Shown: piece after piece, positions 10,210 to 64,000 of the stretch
Layout of the letters: each line of letters starts with the position of its first letter
How positions within the stretch are numbered: position 1 is the stretch's first letter
From: Prosapia bicincta
Taxonomy: Eukaryota > Arthropoda > Insecta > Hemiptera > Cercopidae
Direction: 5' to 3'
Assembly: GCA_036971475.1 (NCBI GenBank)
Contig: JBAIZL010000005.1
Location: 242,832,323 to 242,896,322 of the forward strand
Length of the DNA: 64,000 nt
The notes under the pieces: generated by a model
Told to the model about the DNA's origin: nothing
What the model saw: only the letters and a program-made list of their open reading frames with translations
Database searches by the model: none
Position numbers and translations under genes: made by a program

Positions 10210-11340
10210 TCGTGCTACACATTTTAAAACTAACGTTCTTAGCATTCCTGCATGTAGCTCGTTCTTGGTGTTTTATGGATGTATATTTTAGGTTTTCAAA
10301 ATCAACTGTATCCGCATATGTTATACCGTGTCCGCGTATGTTTGGCATAAACCATAGGCCAATGCATTTACTGGTGTAGATGCATTTTCGAGGATAGTTA
10401 AAAATTAAGTTATTCATATCATCAAAACATTCTTAAAAAATAATTCTATATATCTATTTAGACTTAAATTATTTCGTACGCGCCAGAAATGCAAAATGTA
10501 GTTGTAAACTGAGAGTCCTGACAATGATGAAAATATCAAATATATAAAACCGTATCCATTTATTATCTGCATTGATAAAATTACCATTATTTATCTTATT
10601 TTGCTGTTTTTATTTAATTAGTTTACAGTTTGTTGTTTTTATTTACTTATTTCTAATCGCTATTAGATTTATTCAACGCCTTAATTATCTTCTCTGGTCA
10701 TTGGTATACTGTGTCAATAATAAAAGATCATGAGTTTTTTATTACAAATATTTGTTATAATTAAAATTTTATCTTTTGTCATTTATCTTTCAGTACTGAA
10801 TTAGATTTTCTTAAGTTGTTTACAAAGACGCGATTATAAAATTAATTAATGGTCTAAAAGTTTATGTTCTTTATGTAATTAGTCTCGTTCCAAATTCTGA
10901 TTAGAATTTTAGAATTTTCATGCATTAAACATTACCATTTTTATTTAATCTTTTTATAAGAATTATTTAGAACTCATTTTTAATTTTATTTTAAAATTCA
11001 TTAGTTGGATCTATCTTTAGTTCTTGTTGATAATAATTATTTTTAAAAAATAATTTTTCATTTCTATTTATTAATTCTTATTTATTTATTACATCGGTTG
11101 CATTACTTTTTTCAGCCTCAACTTGTGGTAAATTTTATATATATTTATTAAAAAAAATATTAAGTTTTATAATATATAGGCTACAGTTTTTTTATTGTTA
11201 CAATAGAATCTATTAGTTTTATTATAATATTAATTTTTTTCATATGGTACTTCGATTTACAATTTTTACTTTAAAAGGTATAAATATCTCATCGTTATCT
11301 TTCGAATTTATTCCTAATTATTTGAGAATTTCATATCCAT
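10210..11340. other. AT-rich non-coding stretch
   Basis: I see no gene, RNA or repeat boundary here. Short ORFs lack any recognisable motif. Confidence 0.5.
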
Positions 11341-11619
11341 TAAAGTAGGGGAGATCGATGTAATGCCATACCTTAAGGCGAAAGTTTACCTATCTCCATA
11401 TTTTTAATTATTTTACTGCGAAGTTTATTCAAAATTGTATAGAAAATATATGTCTTGAAAATTACGATTGCAAATTAGTTATTATCATAGTACGGCATTA
11501 CCCCAAATATCGGGGCAATTCATACAGGTTTTGGGGGTAATAACGTGCAGTATAGAAACTATAGATAAGATTTCGTTTATCGATTATATAACACAACAAT
11601 GGAACTATTTAGTCTAATA

Positions 11620-12461
11620 CAGTAGAAAGCCTTATTTATGAAAATACTCTACATCATTGATGCACTGTATAATGAACTATTTTCTTGTAAGAACAGAAGC
11701 TTGAAGTGAAATGCAGATTTAACACTTTTTGATACGCCTTTGGCTTCGTCTTAAGCTTAATTACGTTTAAGGAACTAAAATTTACTTAAAAGTGAAGTAA
11801 TTCATAGTTTTTAGTAAAAGTCACAAAGTTTTCTTCAGAATCAGCTGCAATGCACCCAGCATGGAACAAACCTCTACAAGAAATACATCTAAACCATAGT
11901 TCTTTGTGATGTCAAATTTCTCCACAAAGAAGGCGAGAACCTAATTCTGTAGACAAATACTCTTCTGGTACGGCTGCAGAATTTCCAAAGCTGAGAGGCT
12001 TTAGGTACCGCATAGTAAGTTCATTGTACATTTCTTCATCTTCTGTTGAACTGAAGGAAACATTTCTGCGACACGTTTTTTCTCGTAGCTTTGGCGCCTT
12101 AGTATTGTAATGTAATTAATGTTCTACTCACATTATTCAAGTCGGACGAAAAACTCAACAACACTATTACACAACACTATAAAAACCCTATTTTCATAAA
12201 GACGTAAAAAAACAAATTGCAGTACCTTGTATGAACAACACTAGCAAGAAAAAATAATACGGTGTTTTAAAATCTATTCAAGTTTTACTTTTTAAAAACG
12301 TCTAACTTTTTCTTTTTTACTAGTAAATTCTTTTTTTATGGCAAAGAACAAAATTCTTTTCTGTTCTAATGTCACCTATACTACTCATGCAGACGATCTT
12401 TATTACAGTGACGAATATGGTGACGAATTACAGGAAGTGACGAAATAAAGAGGTTCTACTG
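11620..12461. mobile_element. pogo/Tigger-like DNA transposon relic
   Basis: The left end reads CAGTAGAAAGCCTTATTTATG and the right end, reversed, CAGTAGAACCTCTTTATTTCG. Both are next to TA dinucleotides (11618-11619 and 12462-12463), as expected for pogo-type elements with TA target duplications. A minus-strand transposase remnant lies inside. Just upstream, 11345-11540 holds GGGGAGATCGATGTAATGCC and a run containing ATCGGGGCAATTC, which may be the end of a different transposon. Confidence 0.6.
11825..12105 (-). pseudogene. Transposase C-terminal fragment with a PHD-like zinc finger
   Basis: The minus strand reads open from about 12105 with one in-frame TGA. Downstream of the TGA it encodes KELWFRCISCRGLFHAGC, a CxxC...HxxC finger common at the end of pogo/jerky-type transposases in arthropods. 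Upstream is an acidic, non-diagnostic segment. No start, catalytic core or intact frame survives. Confidence 0.5.
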
Positions 12462-12959
12462 TACTTTAGCTTTTGTACTTACAGCGAAGATTGTAAAAAA
12501 TAATATGATCTGCACAATCCTTAACCCACTTCACCCAGTTGTTTATCCACTTAACACGTTTAAACGTAGCTCCCATAAACTTTAAGTGCTTCAGTACTTC
12601 ATTTTAGAGTTCATGTTTTCATTGTCATACATATCTTATCTAATCTGCATGAGGCCCATTTATCGTTGGGTTTTTGTTTAGTATTACCTTGATATTATTT
12701 AGTTTTTGTTTACTAAACACACGAATTTCCTTACATGATATTTAAACCCTTAAATAATATGAAAAAATAGCTTGTATAGAATAACTAGGATTAATGGATA
12801 TTCAATTGAGACGACAAATAAACTGTTTAAACAAATAGATGTGAAAATAGCAAGAGCGTCAAAAATAGAAAGATTAATAGAGAGGGTGACGAAAGCTAGT
12901 TTAAAATTTGCGGGATGCTGGTGCAAAAAGCGAAACTATACTTCAGGAAATATAATTTT

Positions 12960-13290
12960 GGAATAACATTATGTACCAACAACACTATTGAAAATAAACG
13001 AAGAGAGAATTTTCGAAAAAGTCACTATGACAGGAATGGTGCGTACAGATTATGATGCGGGTGGGAAGCAATATACAAAAGACAAATGAGGCGTAGTCTA
13101 TAGAGCTAGGTTCAGAGAACATATCCATTTATTTAAATTTGAAAACAGGGACTACATTTCCACCAAGCATTTAATAGAGGAGAGCCATTTGTCAAAAGAA
13201 TTGACTGCATCTTTGGAGCCTTTACTTACATTCACGTAATAAAGGCAGAAGGCTAAATATAAACGAAAGCTTCAAAATATAAAACGTTTA
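12960..13290 (+). pseudogene. PLE GIY-YIG endonuclease fragment, degraded
   Basis: Frame-shifted pieces resemble the PLE C terminus. One reads like NGAYRL...CG (the GVYKL..C lead-in of GIY-YIG). The next is RARFREHIHLFKFENRDY (the R..R..EH helix), followed by a KHLIEESH-type segment and RRLNINESFKI, which resembles the 'l..yE.~eI' tail. Several stops and at least one frameshift make it non-functional. The short ORF at 12772-12966 just upstream is unrecognised. Confidence 0.55.
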
Positions 13291-13659
13291 AAAAAGTTGA
13301 GAAAATTTTCTAAACGAAATATTTAATCCACTGTGTCATATCTTATTTAATCGTTTTGGCCTAAATGCTGCGATGAGTTCATGAGGAGATGTGTACTCCG
13401 TAAAATCCTAAATAATTTCAGATAAGATTAGGTAAGAGCCTAAAGATAACTCGGAGTCTGAAAGGGAGATAAGATCTGAATAAAAAAATATGAACTAGAA
13501 TATTCAGTAATAACAAAAAACTTCAAGTTGATGGAAAAAGCTGCCTGAAAGGCTTCAAGTGGGTAAAAAAGAATAACTGAAAGTTAAAAATGACTGATGT
13601 TAGTACCTACACACAAGATTAATAAAACTTCAAAAAACTCAACAAATTCATTTTAAATT

Positions 13660-14375
13660 GAAAAGTAAAACCTCATTATAACGGAGCCCATTAAACCGGA
13701 ACTCGCTAATAACGGCCTGGGCAATACCCTTATATACACTTTTACTAGTTTAAAACTTTGCAATACCTGTGATTCATTTTGCACTAACCAAAAGTCATTG
13801 ACATAAATTCACGTAGATAGTCTTAACATACCAGTAATATTTATAATACTAACTTATCAAATGTTGACATATAAATTTGTAAATTTTGTAAATAAATTCA
13901 TACTCTATCCTACCCAAACGGTCATTGCCCTTAAAAGTACGTGAGTTCATCCATTAAAGGCTTTATAATCAATCTGTAGACTTCTCATCACGTCATCATT
14001 CAAGCAAAACTTCCCTTCTTACCGGATTCTGTTCAATAATCAGACACTCATTTTGCAATTTGACCTCTTTTTCCATCAACAACCTGAGAACCGATAGCCG
14101 CAGACGTTTCTGAATTCAACGTACTTAGACTTGCTTGGCCCTTTTAGAGATTTCGTCAACAATCGAGAGCCGTCACTTTCTAACAGGTAATAAACCCCTC
14201 CAACGTTTCATCTGTAGAAATTGGCCTTGATCATTCAAGTTCCAGTCCCGTCCATCCTTGAACTTGATAATTCACAGAAAATGCTTAGGGCCGATAAAGG
14301 GTAACCACTTTCACTCCTAGTTAAAATTTCACGAGTTAAAATTGTGGATAATTTAACGACATTTCCGTAATAACC
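13660..14375. other. Possible pogo-like non-autonomous element
   Basis: The left part contains ACCTCATTATAACGGAG followed by TAATAACGGCC, typical of Tigger-type subterminal sequence. The right part has ACGACATTTCCGTAATAACC. I cannot fix ends or a target duplication. No coding sequence is recognised, and 14380-15220 shows nothing identifiable. Confidence 0.3.
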
Positions 14376-15224
14376 GCATCATTATAATCATTGAGAATTA
14401 TCATCCGAGAGGGTTTTCTTAGTCATTCACTTTCCGCTTCGTTCGGCAAGGCTGCTCGAAATTACCCTGAGGACTCGAAAAAAACGAATCCGGTTTATAT
14501 TTCAGAGGGAATTTCTCTATATTTTACTATTGGTAAATGTAATAGCCTACACTTGCCAAAATTTACTGTCATTATATAAATAATAAGTAATAAATCAATT
14601 TTCTTTTTCAATATCGCCTTTAAATTATCTACTTATTTAAAATTCATTATAAAACTATATTTAATGAAAGGAAAAATGCTAATCAGTGAGATTTTTAATT
14701 TTTTAAATATTTTACCAATTGACAAATTTCGAGTACCTTGCACCTGCCACGTATACATTATGGCTATCTATGTCTTATACAAATGCAAGAAAGTATCTAA
14801 CAGAAAATCAAAACACATAACATTGTTTTCACTAGTACAATATTAGTAAATTAATGCATTTTACATCGTGTTTAAAATCACACAATTAGAACTTTGAAGC
14901 AGGAAAACTCCCAATTATCTTAAGCTGTAAATTGATAACATATCAAAGATTACTTCAATTGTGTCACAGATCCCAAATATCACAACTCAAAGACGATTAT
15001 AGAACTGCAGATCTATATCCTTTTCAGAAACCTATAAGTAGAGAGATAAGTCATGGATTTAAGAAAGAGATAGGTTCTCTTGCATGGAAACATCATTGAA
15101 ATATGGTACGGTCCACCAAATAAAATCAGAAGTATTTTAAAATAAACATTCTTAATTCCAAGTTTTGAGTTCGTGAACGTACTCAAAGATTACATTTTTA
15201 AATGTAACTTAGTCCTAACTACAG

Positions 15225-15285
15225 AGAGGTATGTAAATTTTTAAAATGGTGATACTATTTATCAGCGAAAAGCTTTATTAAACAA
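15225..15285 (+). ncRNA. Degraded hammerhead-like terminus (CGAAAAGCUUU family)
   Basis: TGGTGATACTATTTATCAGCGAAAAGCTTT matches the stem II, GAAA and AAGCUU stem III part of the family at 15836-15895 and 30842-30890. The core 5' half is lost (no CUGANGA), so it is a dead relic. Confidence 0.5.
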
Positions 15286-15835
15286 GCAAAACAAATTAAA
15301 TACTCGTATTTTGTTTATGACATTGTTTCATTTATATAGGCTATTTGCATTAAACACGAAACAATAATTTCATCTAAGGATTACAACATACACTTTTAAT
15401 CTACTTAAATAAGAATCTTATTTTGTGTATTTGCGAGTCGACTTTCGAGAGCTTATTAACCACAATCATCTGTTTTTCGAGTTTTAGAAGACTAGGGTTG
15501 CTTGTAGTAGGTAGGCGTGGTGTAAGAATCCTGTTGTCTCGTGCTGTAACGGTACTGTTATATTTTCGGTTCCACTACAGTGTGGTTTAGTTTTTGGCCA
15601 GTCTTGTGGTTAATGTGGTCTATTACGTTGAGCAGATTATTCTAAATGACAATCTGGGAACAACTACAAATTTATAAACATAGAAATTATATAATAAATG
15701 AACAAGTACAAATTAAAAAAATTGTAAATTATTGAACTTAATAGGAAACATCAACCCCAAACAGACAAAATACTAGGATATATATATGTAATTAATCAAT
15801 TAAAAATATTTCAAAAACAAGAATATTTTTAATGA

Positions 15836-15895
15836 ATATATTTATTCAAAGCTTTTCGCCGATAAAATAGTACCAGCATCTTCAGGAAAATAATT
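15836..15895 (-). ncRNA. Hammerhead-like ribozyme motif, canonical core
   Basis: On the minus strand the core is CUGAAGA, then one extra U, stem II GCUG...CGGC closing a U-rich loop, GAAA, and the self-complementary AAGCUU stem III with cleavage site UUU. Stem I is weak here. The same family occurs twice, head to head, at 30740-30937. Such motifs are known from PLE termini; activity is not shown. Confidence 0.55.
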
Positions 15896-15969
15896 ATCTA
15901 TTTACAATAATTATCTATATTAAATATATTACAAGAAAACATATCAACAATTTTAAATAATTTAATATA

Positions 15970-16074
15970 TATATCGCATTATGTATTCTTGTGTATTAAT
16001 AAAGAACTGAGTCAAAATACAAATACAAGAATTGTAAATTCAATTATAATTCTTCTATTTGTATTTTGACTTAG

Positions 16075-16141
<67 letters not shown>

Positions 16142-16154
16142 ATTATATATATAT

Positions 16155-16186
<32 letters not shown>

Positions 16187-16205
16187 ATATATATATAATA
16201 TAGAC
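15970..16205. repeat. Palindromic cassette and (TA)n tract
   Basis: A short palindrome (15990-16075) has arms reading GTCAAAATACAAATACAAGAAT around an AATT-rich centre. It is related to the longer palindrome at 33180-33350 and is followed by a (TA)n run with minor interruptions (16075-16200). Confidence 0.75.
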
Positions 16206-17085
16206 AGCAGTTGTTTTTAAAGATGACTGCCTCTACTGGACCCTAGCTTGCGAGCTGTGTGCTTTGATTTGAACAATCTAAGTCGGCGACGACAACTCTA
16301 CGTAGGACCACGGACGCTACAACTCCTAGTAACCGTGCGTAGGACTACATTTATGAGTGGCGTAAACTTTTCGTAGAAACAAAGGTGTTCGGTGCGACAT
16401 AAAAAATCAACAGACTGTCCAAGCACATCTGACGAAGTCGTTGGTCAAGGTTTTGTCAATAGCCCTACGAAATCGACCCGGAGTGCGTGTCGCACTTACA
16501 ACTGTTGTGCGTGTGTTGCGGAAACGTTCGGTACCAGTGACATTCTTGGCGTTAGTTACAACAATTTTTAATACCACAGATCGATGAGGATGACCAAGAT
16601 CGACTGTTTACTTCATTCAAGATGTTGCACTACCTCACTATCTGGTTGACGTTTGGGATTTTCCAAGCCGCTTTCAATATACGGTTTTCCAAAGCCACTT
16701 TCCAGGTCCATGGATTGGCCGTGATGCTCCAATTGCATGGCCCTAACGTTCCCCAGGCCTGACACCATTAGGTTATTTTATGGGAATTCATTAAGAATAT
16801 TGTGTATGGACCTCCTTTGCCGACTTCTCTACTGAAACTGGAATGAATAATTTACACCACCACTGAGCACGTTACACCTGCAATGCTACAGCGAGTTAGG
16901 AAGAAATTTACTACCGATGAAATGTGTGCAGGATATCCAACAGAAGCCACATAGAACATCTTTAGTCTAAGCTAAAAAAAAGCTTGATGTGTTTATCTAT
17001 AAAACATCACTAAAACCAGCTCTGTAGTATTAAAATAAATTTATATGAATTTTCAAAGTTGTACAGTCCTTTTTGGAACACCCAT
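16205..17085 (+). pseudogene. Tc1/mariner-superfamily transposase, decayed
   Basis: Frame-shifted segments recall an arthropod DDE transposase. An N-terminal part reads KKSTDCPSTSDEVV...SPTKSTRSACR (compare the GRP.TSde.v..v..sf..SP.KSTRrAs.el helix-turn-helix region). Later come an RWIGR-like stretch and WPPRSPDLTPLD-type remnants with a WEFIKNIVYGPPLPTSLL segment. The end reads VTPAMLQRVRKKF. Many stops interrupt it. The 3' end near 17075 (CTTTTTGGAACACCC) may be terminal repeat sequence. Confidence 0.65.
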
Positions 17086-17099
17086 TTAACAAAAATGTC

Positions 17100-19452
17100 T
17101 AAAAATAACTATATGGAAATATATAAACAAACAATTGTTAACCGATTATTACAGAAACTAATTGGTACAAAGTATAAAAACATTACCACTTCTCGTAGAT
17201 TTTTAGTTTACTATTGTTAAACTTGATAGTTTATTTGGAAGCATAAAATTTTGTTGGTAGTTGTAGATATGGCAACAATGTTTGGATGAATTATAAATTG
17301 TATGATGTGTTATAGGCTAATGTATTCAATTAATGACAGTCTTGGCTTGTTTTTTAGTTAACATCTGTATACCTATAGTTGTTTTTGTGAATATTAATAA
17401 TGTAAGTTAAGAAAAACTTCAAATTATTTCTTTTAAAAAAAAAATGAATAAACATAAGACCTACACATGATTAAATTAGAAATTGAGTGTAAAAATAATC
17501 CCGAATTTTATTATCTATGATTATCAGGGAAACTTTAAAATAAACACATTAAAAACTATACTTTTAAAATACAAAAGTAGTTTAACTTAATTTAATTTGT
17601 TAAATTAAAACAGAAAAATTTGATCGAGTTATTTTTATTCTAGGTTATGGTAACTAAAAAAGTTTTTTTTAGAATTTTAATTAATACATTCGTTTTAATA
17701 CAGAGGTGGTTTCAGATATTTGTTTTACAAAATGACACTTGCTAAATTAAATAATTCTCTCAAATGCCATAAATGTATAACCTCTGATAGATAGATTGTT
17801 ATTTACTGTTATTTATCTTATTTTAGATATATTTGTGTAATGAGATTCTTAATTATATTTTTAAATTTTAATATTGTTTTCATTTTTATTAAAACAATTT
17901 AATTTTCTTAATTTTGATGATAAAATTTCATACTAAAAACTTTTTAAGTTGAATAGGGTTAGGCCATAATAGCTTTAGACGGAACATTTAGAACGATATG
18001 ATTTGTATTTTACAAATTATAAATACAGTTTTTGTGGATAGTTTACTAAATGAATATTTTTTGATGTGCTATTGATGAGCACTGGTCAACTGGTCCCTTG
18101 TATTGTTGCATGATGAAGGTAATCTGTGTTGCTTAAAGCAAAGATGATTTTAATAGCAGTGATTCTGATAGATAGCCAAGGAGGGTTCCTTTTGAGAATA
18201 GCTTCCAGACAAATCTTTAAACCCAAGAGCTCATTTTTTCTTATTCCTTCATATTATATTAATATTATAATTATTATATATTTAATATTATTATTAATAA
18301 TTCACTTTATTAACATTATATTAAAAATGCAAATATCGAACGAAATTTTTTTATTTTTTTCATAGAAGTCTAATGTATGCGGCCAGCCCTAAATTACGTA
18401 ATGCCGCGAGGGAGGAAGGGGGTTACGTCTATCGTTACGCATCGCTACGGAAGGAGAAGGGGGTATGCAGTAACGTTACGTAACTTGATATTTTAGTTTT
18501 GACTTTAAAATCTCTTTTTATTTTATAAATAAACCGGCCCTATTTAAACTTTTGAGTAAGTAAAATGTACCTAATATTGAGAAAAAATGTGAGGTGCGGT
18601 AAACCTGGACCGCGCTATCGCCACAGTACGACTATCAGGCGGTATGAACAGGCATGTACTGCGGTCCCCGTTTATCAGCTAAAGCGTCAGTTGGTTCTTA
18701 TCAGTAACAGGTTTTAAAAAAACATTTTTTTTAATTCGATGGTAACATTTTTTCAGGCCAAACCAGTGAACTCAGAAGTACACCGAAACTTGGTCGCACT
18801 AGGTTATCACTCATCATGATAACTACAAAATTTGTATTGTGCCGTACAGCGTTACGATTTTTAATTTTTAATTTTTATAGAAGATTACACAAATATTATA
18901 ACGTGTAGTAATTGATAAAGAGATATTTAAAAGAAGTATTTGAATACAAATTGGAGCCATTGCCTGTAAAACCTTTAGTATCACCACAGAAAAAAATCTG
19001 TTGATAGCCACATATGCTAACCAAATTCTTGTACTCGTAACAATAACGCAATTTATTACAACAATGGAAACAATATGCATCACATTAGATTATTGAAGGT
19101 TGCTTGTCAGAAATGAAATAACAAATTTTTATTTCAAGATAATTTTTTGTGGAAATTGTATGTACCTCTACATTTATTACCTATCAACCAGAGTGGATTG
19201 AATAAGCTTTATTATAAAAATTAAAAGACTTTAAATGGGCCAAAATATTAATACTTTCAAAATCTCTTCCATAATCCTTTATATTGGGATAGATCACTAA
19301 AAATTTCTTTTCTTGGTAATTTTTACGTTAGGCCAGCTGAAAAAATATTATTTTAAATCGTAATAATTATTTGAAGGCACAGTATTTGTTAAGTGTTACT
19401 TAACAGGATTTTATTCAACAAATTTCAGTTTCTTTATTGTATTTTAAAACAG
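17100..19452. other. AT-rich non-coding region with an unusual GC-rich block
   Basis: Most of this stretch is featureless. At 18375-18490 and 18590-18700 base composition changes abruptly, with repeated TTACGTAAC/CGTTACG phrases, GGAAGGGGG runs, and a CGGTAAACCTGGACCGCGC segment. This could be a transposon remnant or a promoter region upstream of the first visible cadherin exon. I found no ORF with a convincing signal peptide or donor site. Confidence 0.4.
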
Positions 19453-63147
<43,695 letters not shown>

Positions 63148-63261
63148 GTAAGTATCTTATATAAAACTGTCATATATACACAGTTATATATATACACTGT
63201 ATATAGGTAACTATACCTATTAGGTTAGTTCTAGACTAGGCTTAGACCACATCTTCATAAT

Positions 63262-64000
63262 TTGGACGCAGGGAATTTCAACACTGGAAAGTTTTTTGAA
63301 GGGCTTATCACTATTCTCTACACTTCAATTTACCTGGGAGAAATCTACAGCAACAATCACCTTCTTAGATGTAGATGTAACAATCAGAGATGGGAATATC
63401 TATACAGGTGTCCACATCAAACCGACAAACCATCTACAATACCTACATCTCAATAGCAACCACCCTATGAATATAAAAAGATCCATACCATACAGTCAGG
63501 CAATCAGGGGCAAGAGAATTTGTTCCAACGATATAGCATTGGAGGACTTTAATAGAAAGACCTTACTAGCTTTCCAAAGAAGAGGATATCCTAAACAACT
63601 TGTTGAGGATCAAATCCGCTTAGCTCAATCATCTGATGAACCCAGACCACCTATGGAAGACAACAAACTGTCTTTAGTTAGAGATTACCAAGCAGGCCTA
63701 CAGACAAAATAATAAAAGATGGCTTCAAGATTCTTCAAGCTTCCACCCACACCAAAGATCTTTTCTCAAATCCACCACATATTTGGTTCCGAAAACCTTT
63801 TAATTTGAAAAATATTTTAGTACATCAAAAATTACCAGATCCAAGTACTGAAAAACCGCCTAAACATCCTCATGGTTCCTTTCCGCGCAATAGACCTAGA
63901 TGCAAGACATGTCCAATACACATCCCAAAAAATAGTTTCCCTAGCCTAGCAACCAATGTAGACTTCAAGATTCAAGGTCATCATACTTGTACCATGAACA
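63262..64000 (+). pseudogene. PLE of a different lineage, truncated by the window
   Basis: Codons read ITFLDVDVTIRDGNIYTGVH and IKPTNHLQYLHLNSNHP, with KRSIPYSQAIRGKRICS and RRGYPKQLVEDQI. This is the RT tail style of Neptune/Poseidon-like PLEs. After a frameshift and stop near 63712 the linker appears (HPHGSFPRNRPRCKTCPIHI-like), with its cysteines, followed by the GHHTCTMN lead-in. The GIY-YIG domain would follow outside the window. It shares no obvious sequence with family 1. Frame breaks argue that it is dead. Confidence 0.7.

Noticed and set aside
18126..18365. Hydrophobic N terminus (MILIAVILIDSQG) as a cadherin signal-peptide exon
   Set aside because: No plausible GT donor follows the hydrophobic stretch in the right phase, and the ORF runs into low-complexity codons.

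Overview
The window is animal nuclear DNA, AT-rich and intron-rich, and most likely from an arthropod (possibly a chelicerate). That is an inference from the repeat types: Penelope-like elements (PLEs), Tc1/mariner and pogo/Tigger relics, an RNase H-bearing LINE, and many (TA)n and (CA)n tracts. There is no operon structure, and no tRNA, rRNA or CRISPR array was seen.

The only host gene I can support is a cadherin-repeat protein on the + strand. Fourteen GT-AG exons between 19453 and 63147 join with consistent phases into about 680 open codons, covering about five and a half extracellular cadherin (EC) repeats. Neither the start codon, the transmembrane segment nor the stop codon is in the window, and one exon is a 33-nt microexon. 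The introns hold nearly all the other features.

Layout. 40-5327: an LTR retrotransposon without recognisable coding capacity, with apparently identical 1128-bp LTRs, a 4-bp target duplication and an inverted LTR copy that makes a giant hairpin. 5923-10196 (minus): a full-length, apparently intact LINE whose single 1366-codon ORF has endonuclease, reverse transcriptase and RNase H domains. Its 5' end folds as an HDV-like self-cleaving ribozyme. 11.6-17.1 kb: decayed pogo-like, PLE and Tc1/mariner relics. 19.4-63.1 kb: the cadherin exons, separated by introns full of PLE copies (several families, reverse transcriptase plus GIY-YIG endonuclease), head-to-head palindromic cassettes, Tigger, Tc1-like and hAT relics, and microsatellites. 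63.3-64.0 kb: the start of another PLE lineage cut by the window edge.

The most interesting signal is in the PLE termini and palindromic cassettes. At least eight sequence-unrelated families fold with hammerhead-ribozyme geometry (stem I, core, stem II, GAA, short palindromic stem III, NUH cleavage site). Some carry the canonical CUGANGA core. Others, including the most abundant family here, carry UUGACAA or UUGUCAA, in which C3 and G8 are replaced together by U3 and A8. That is a covarying swap of the known C3-G8 Watson-Crick pair of the active site. This variant class would be missed by searches for the canonical core and deserves experimental testing.
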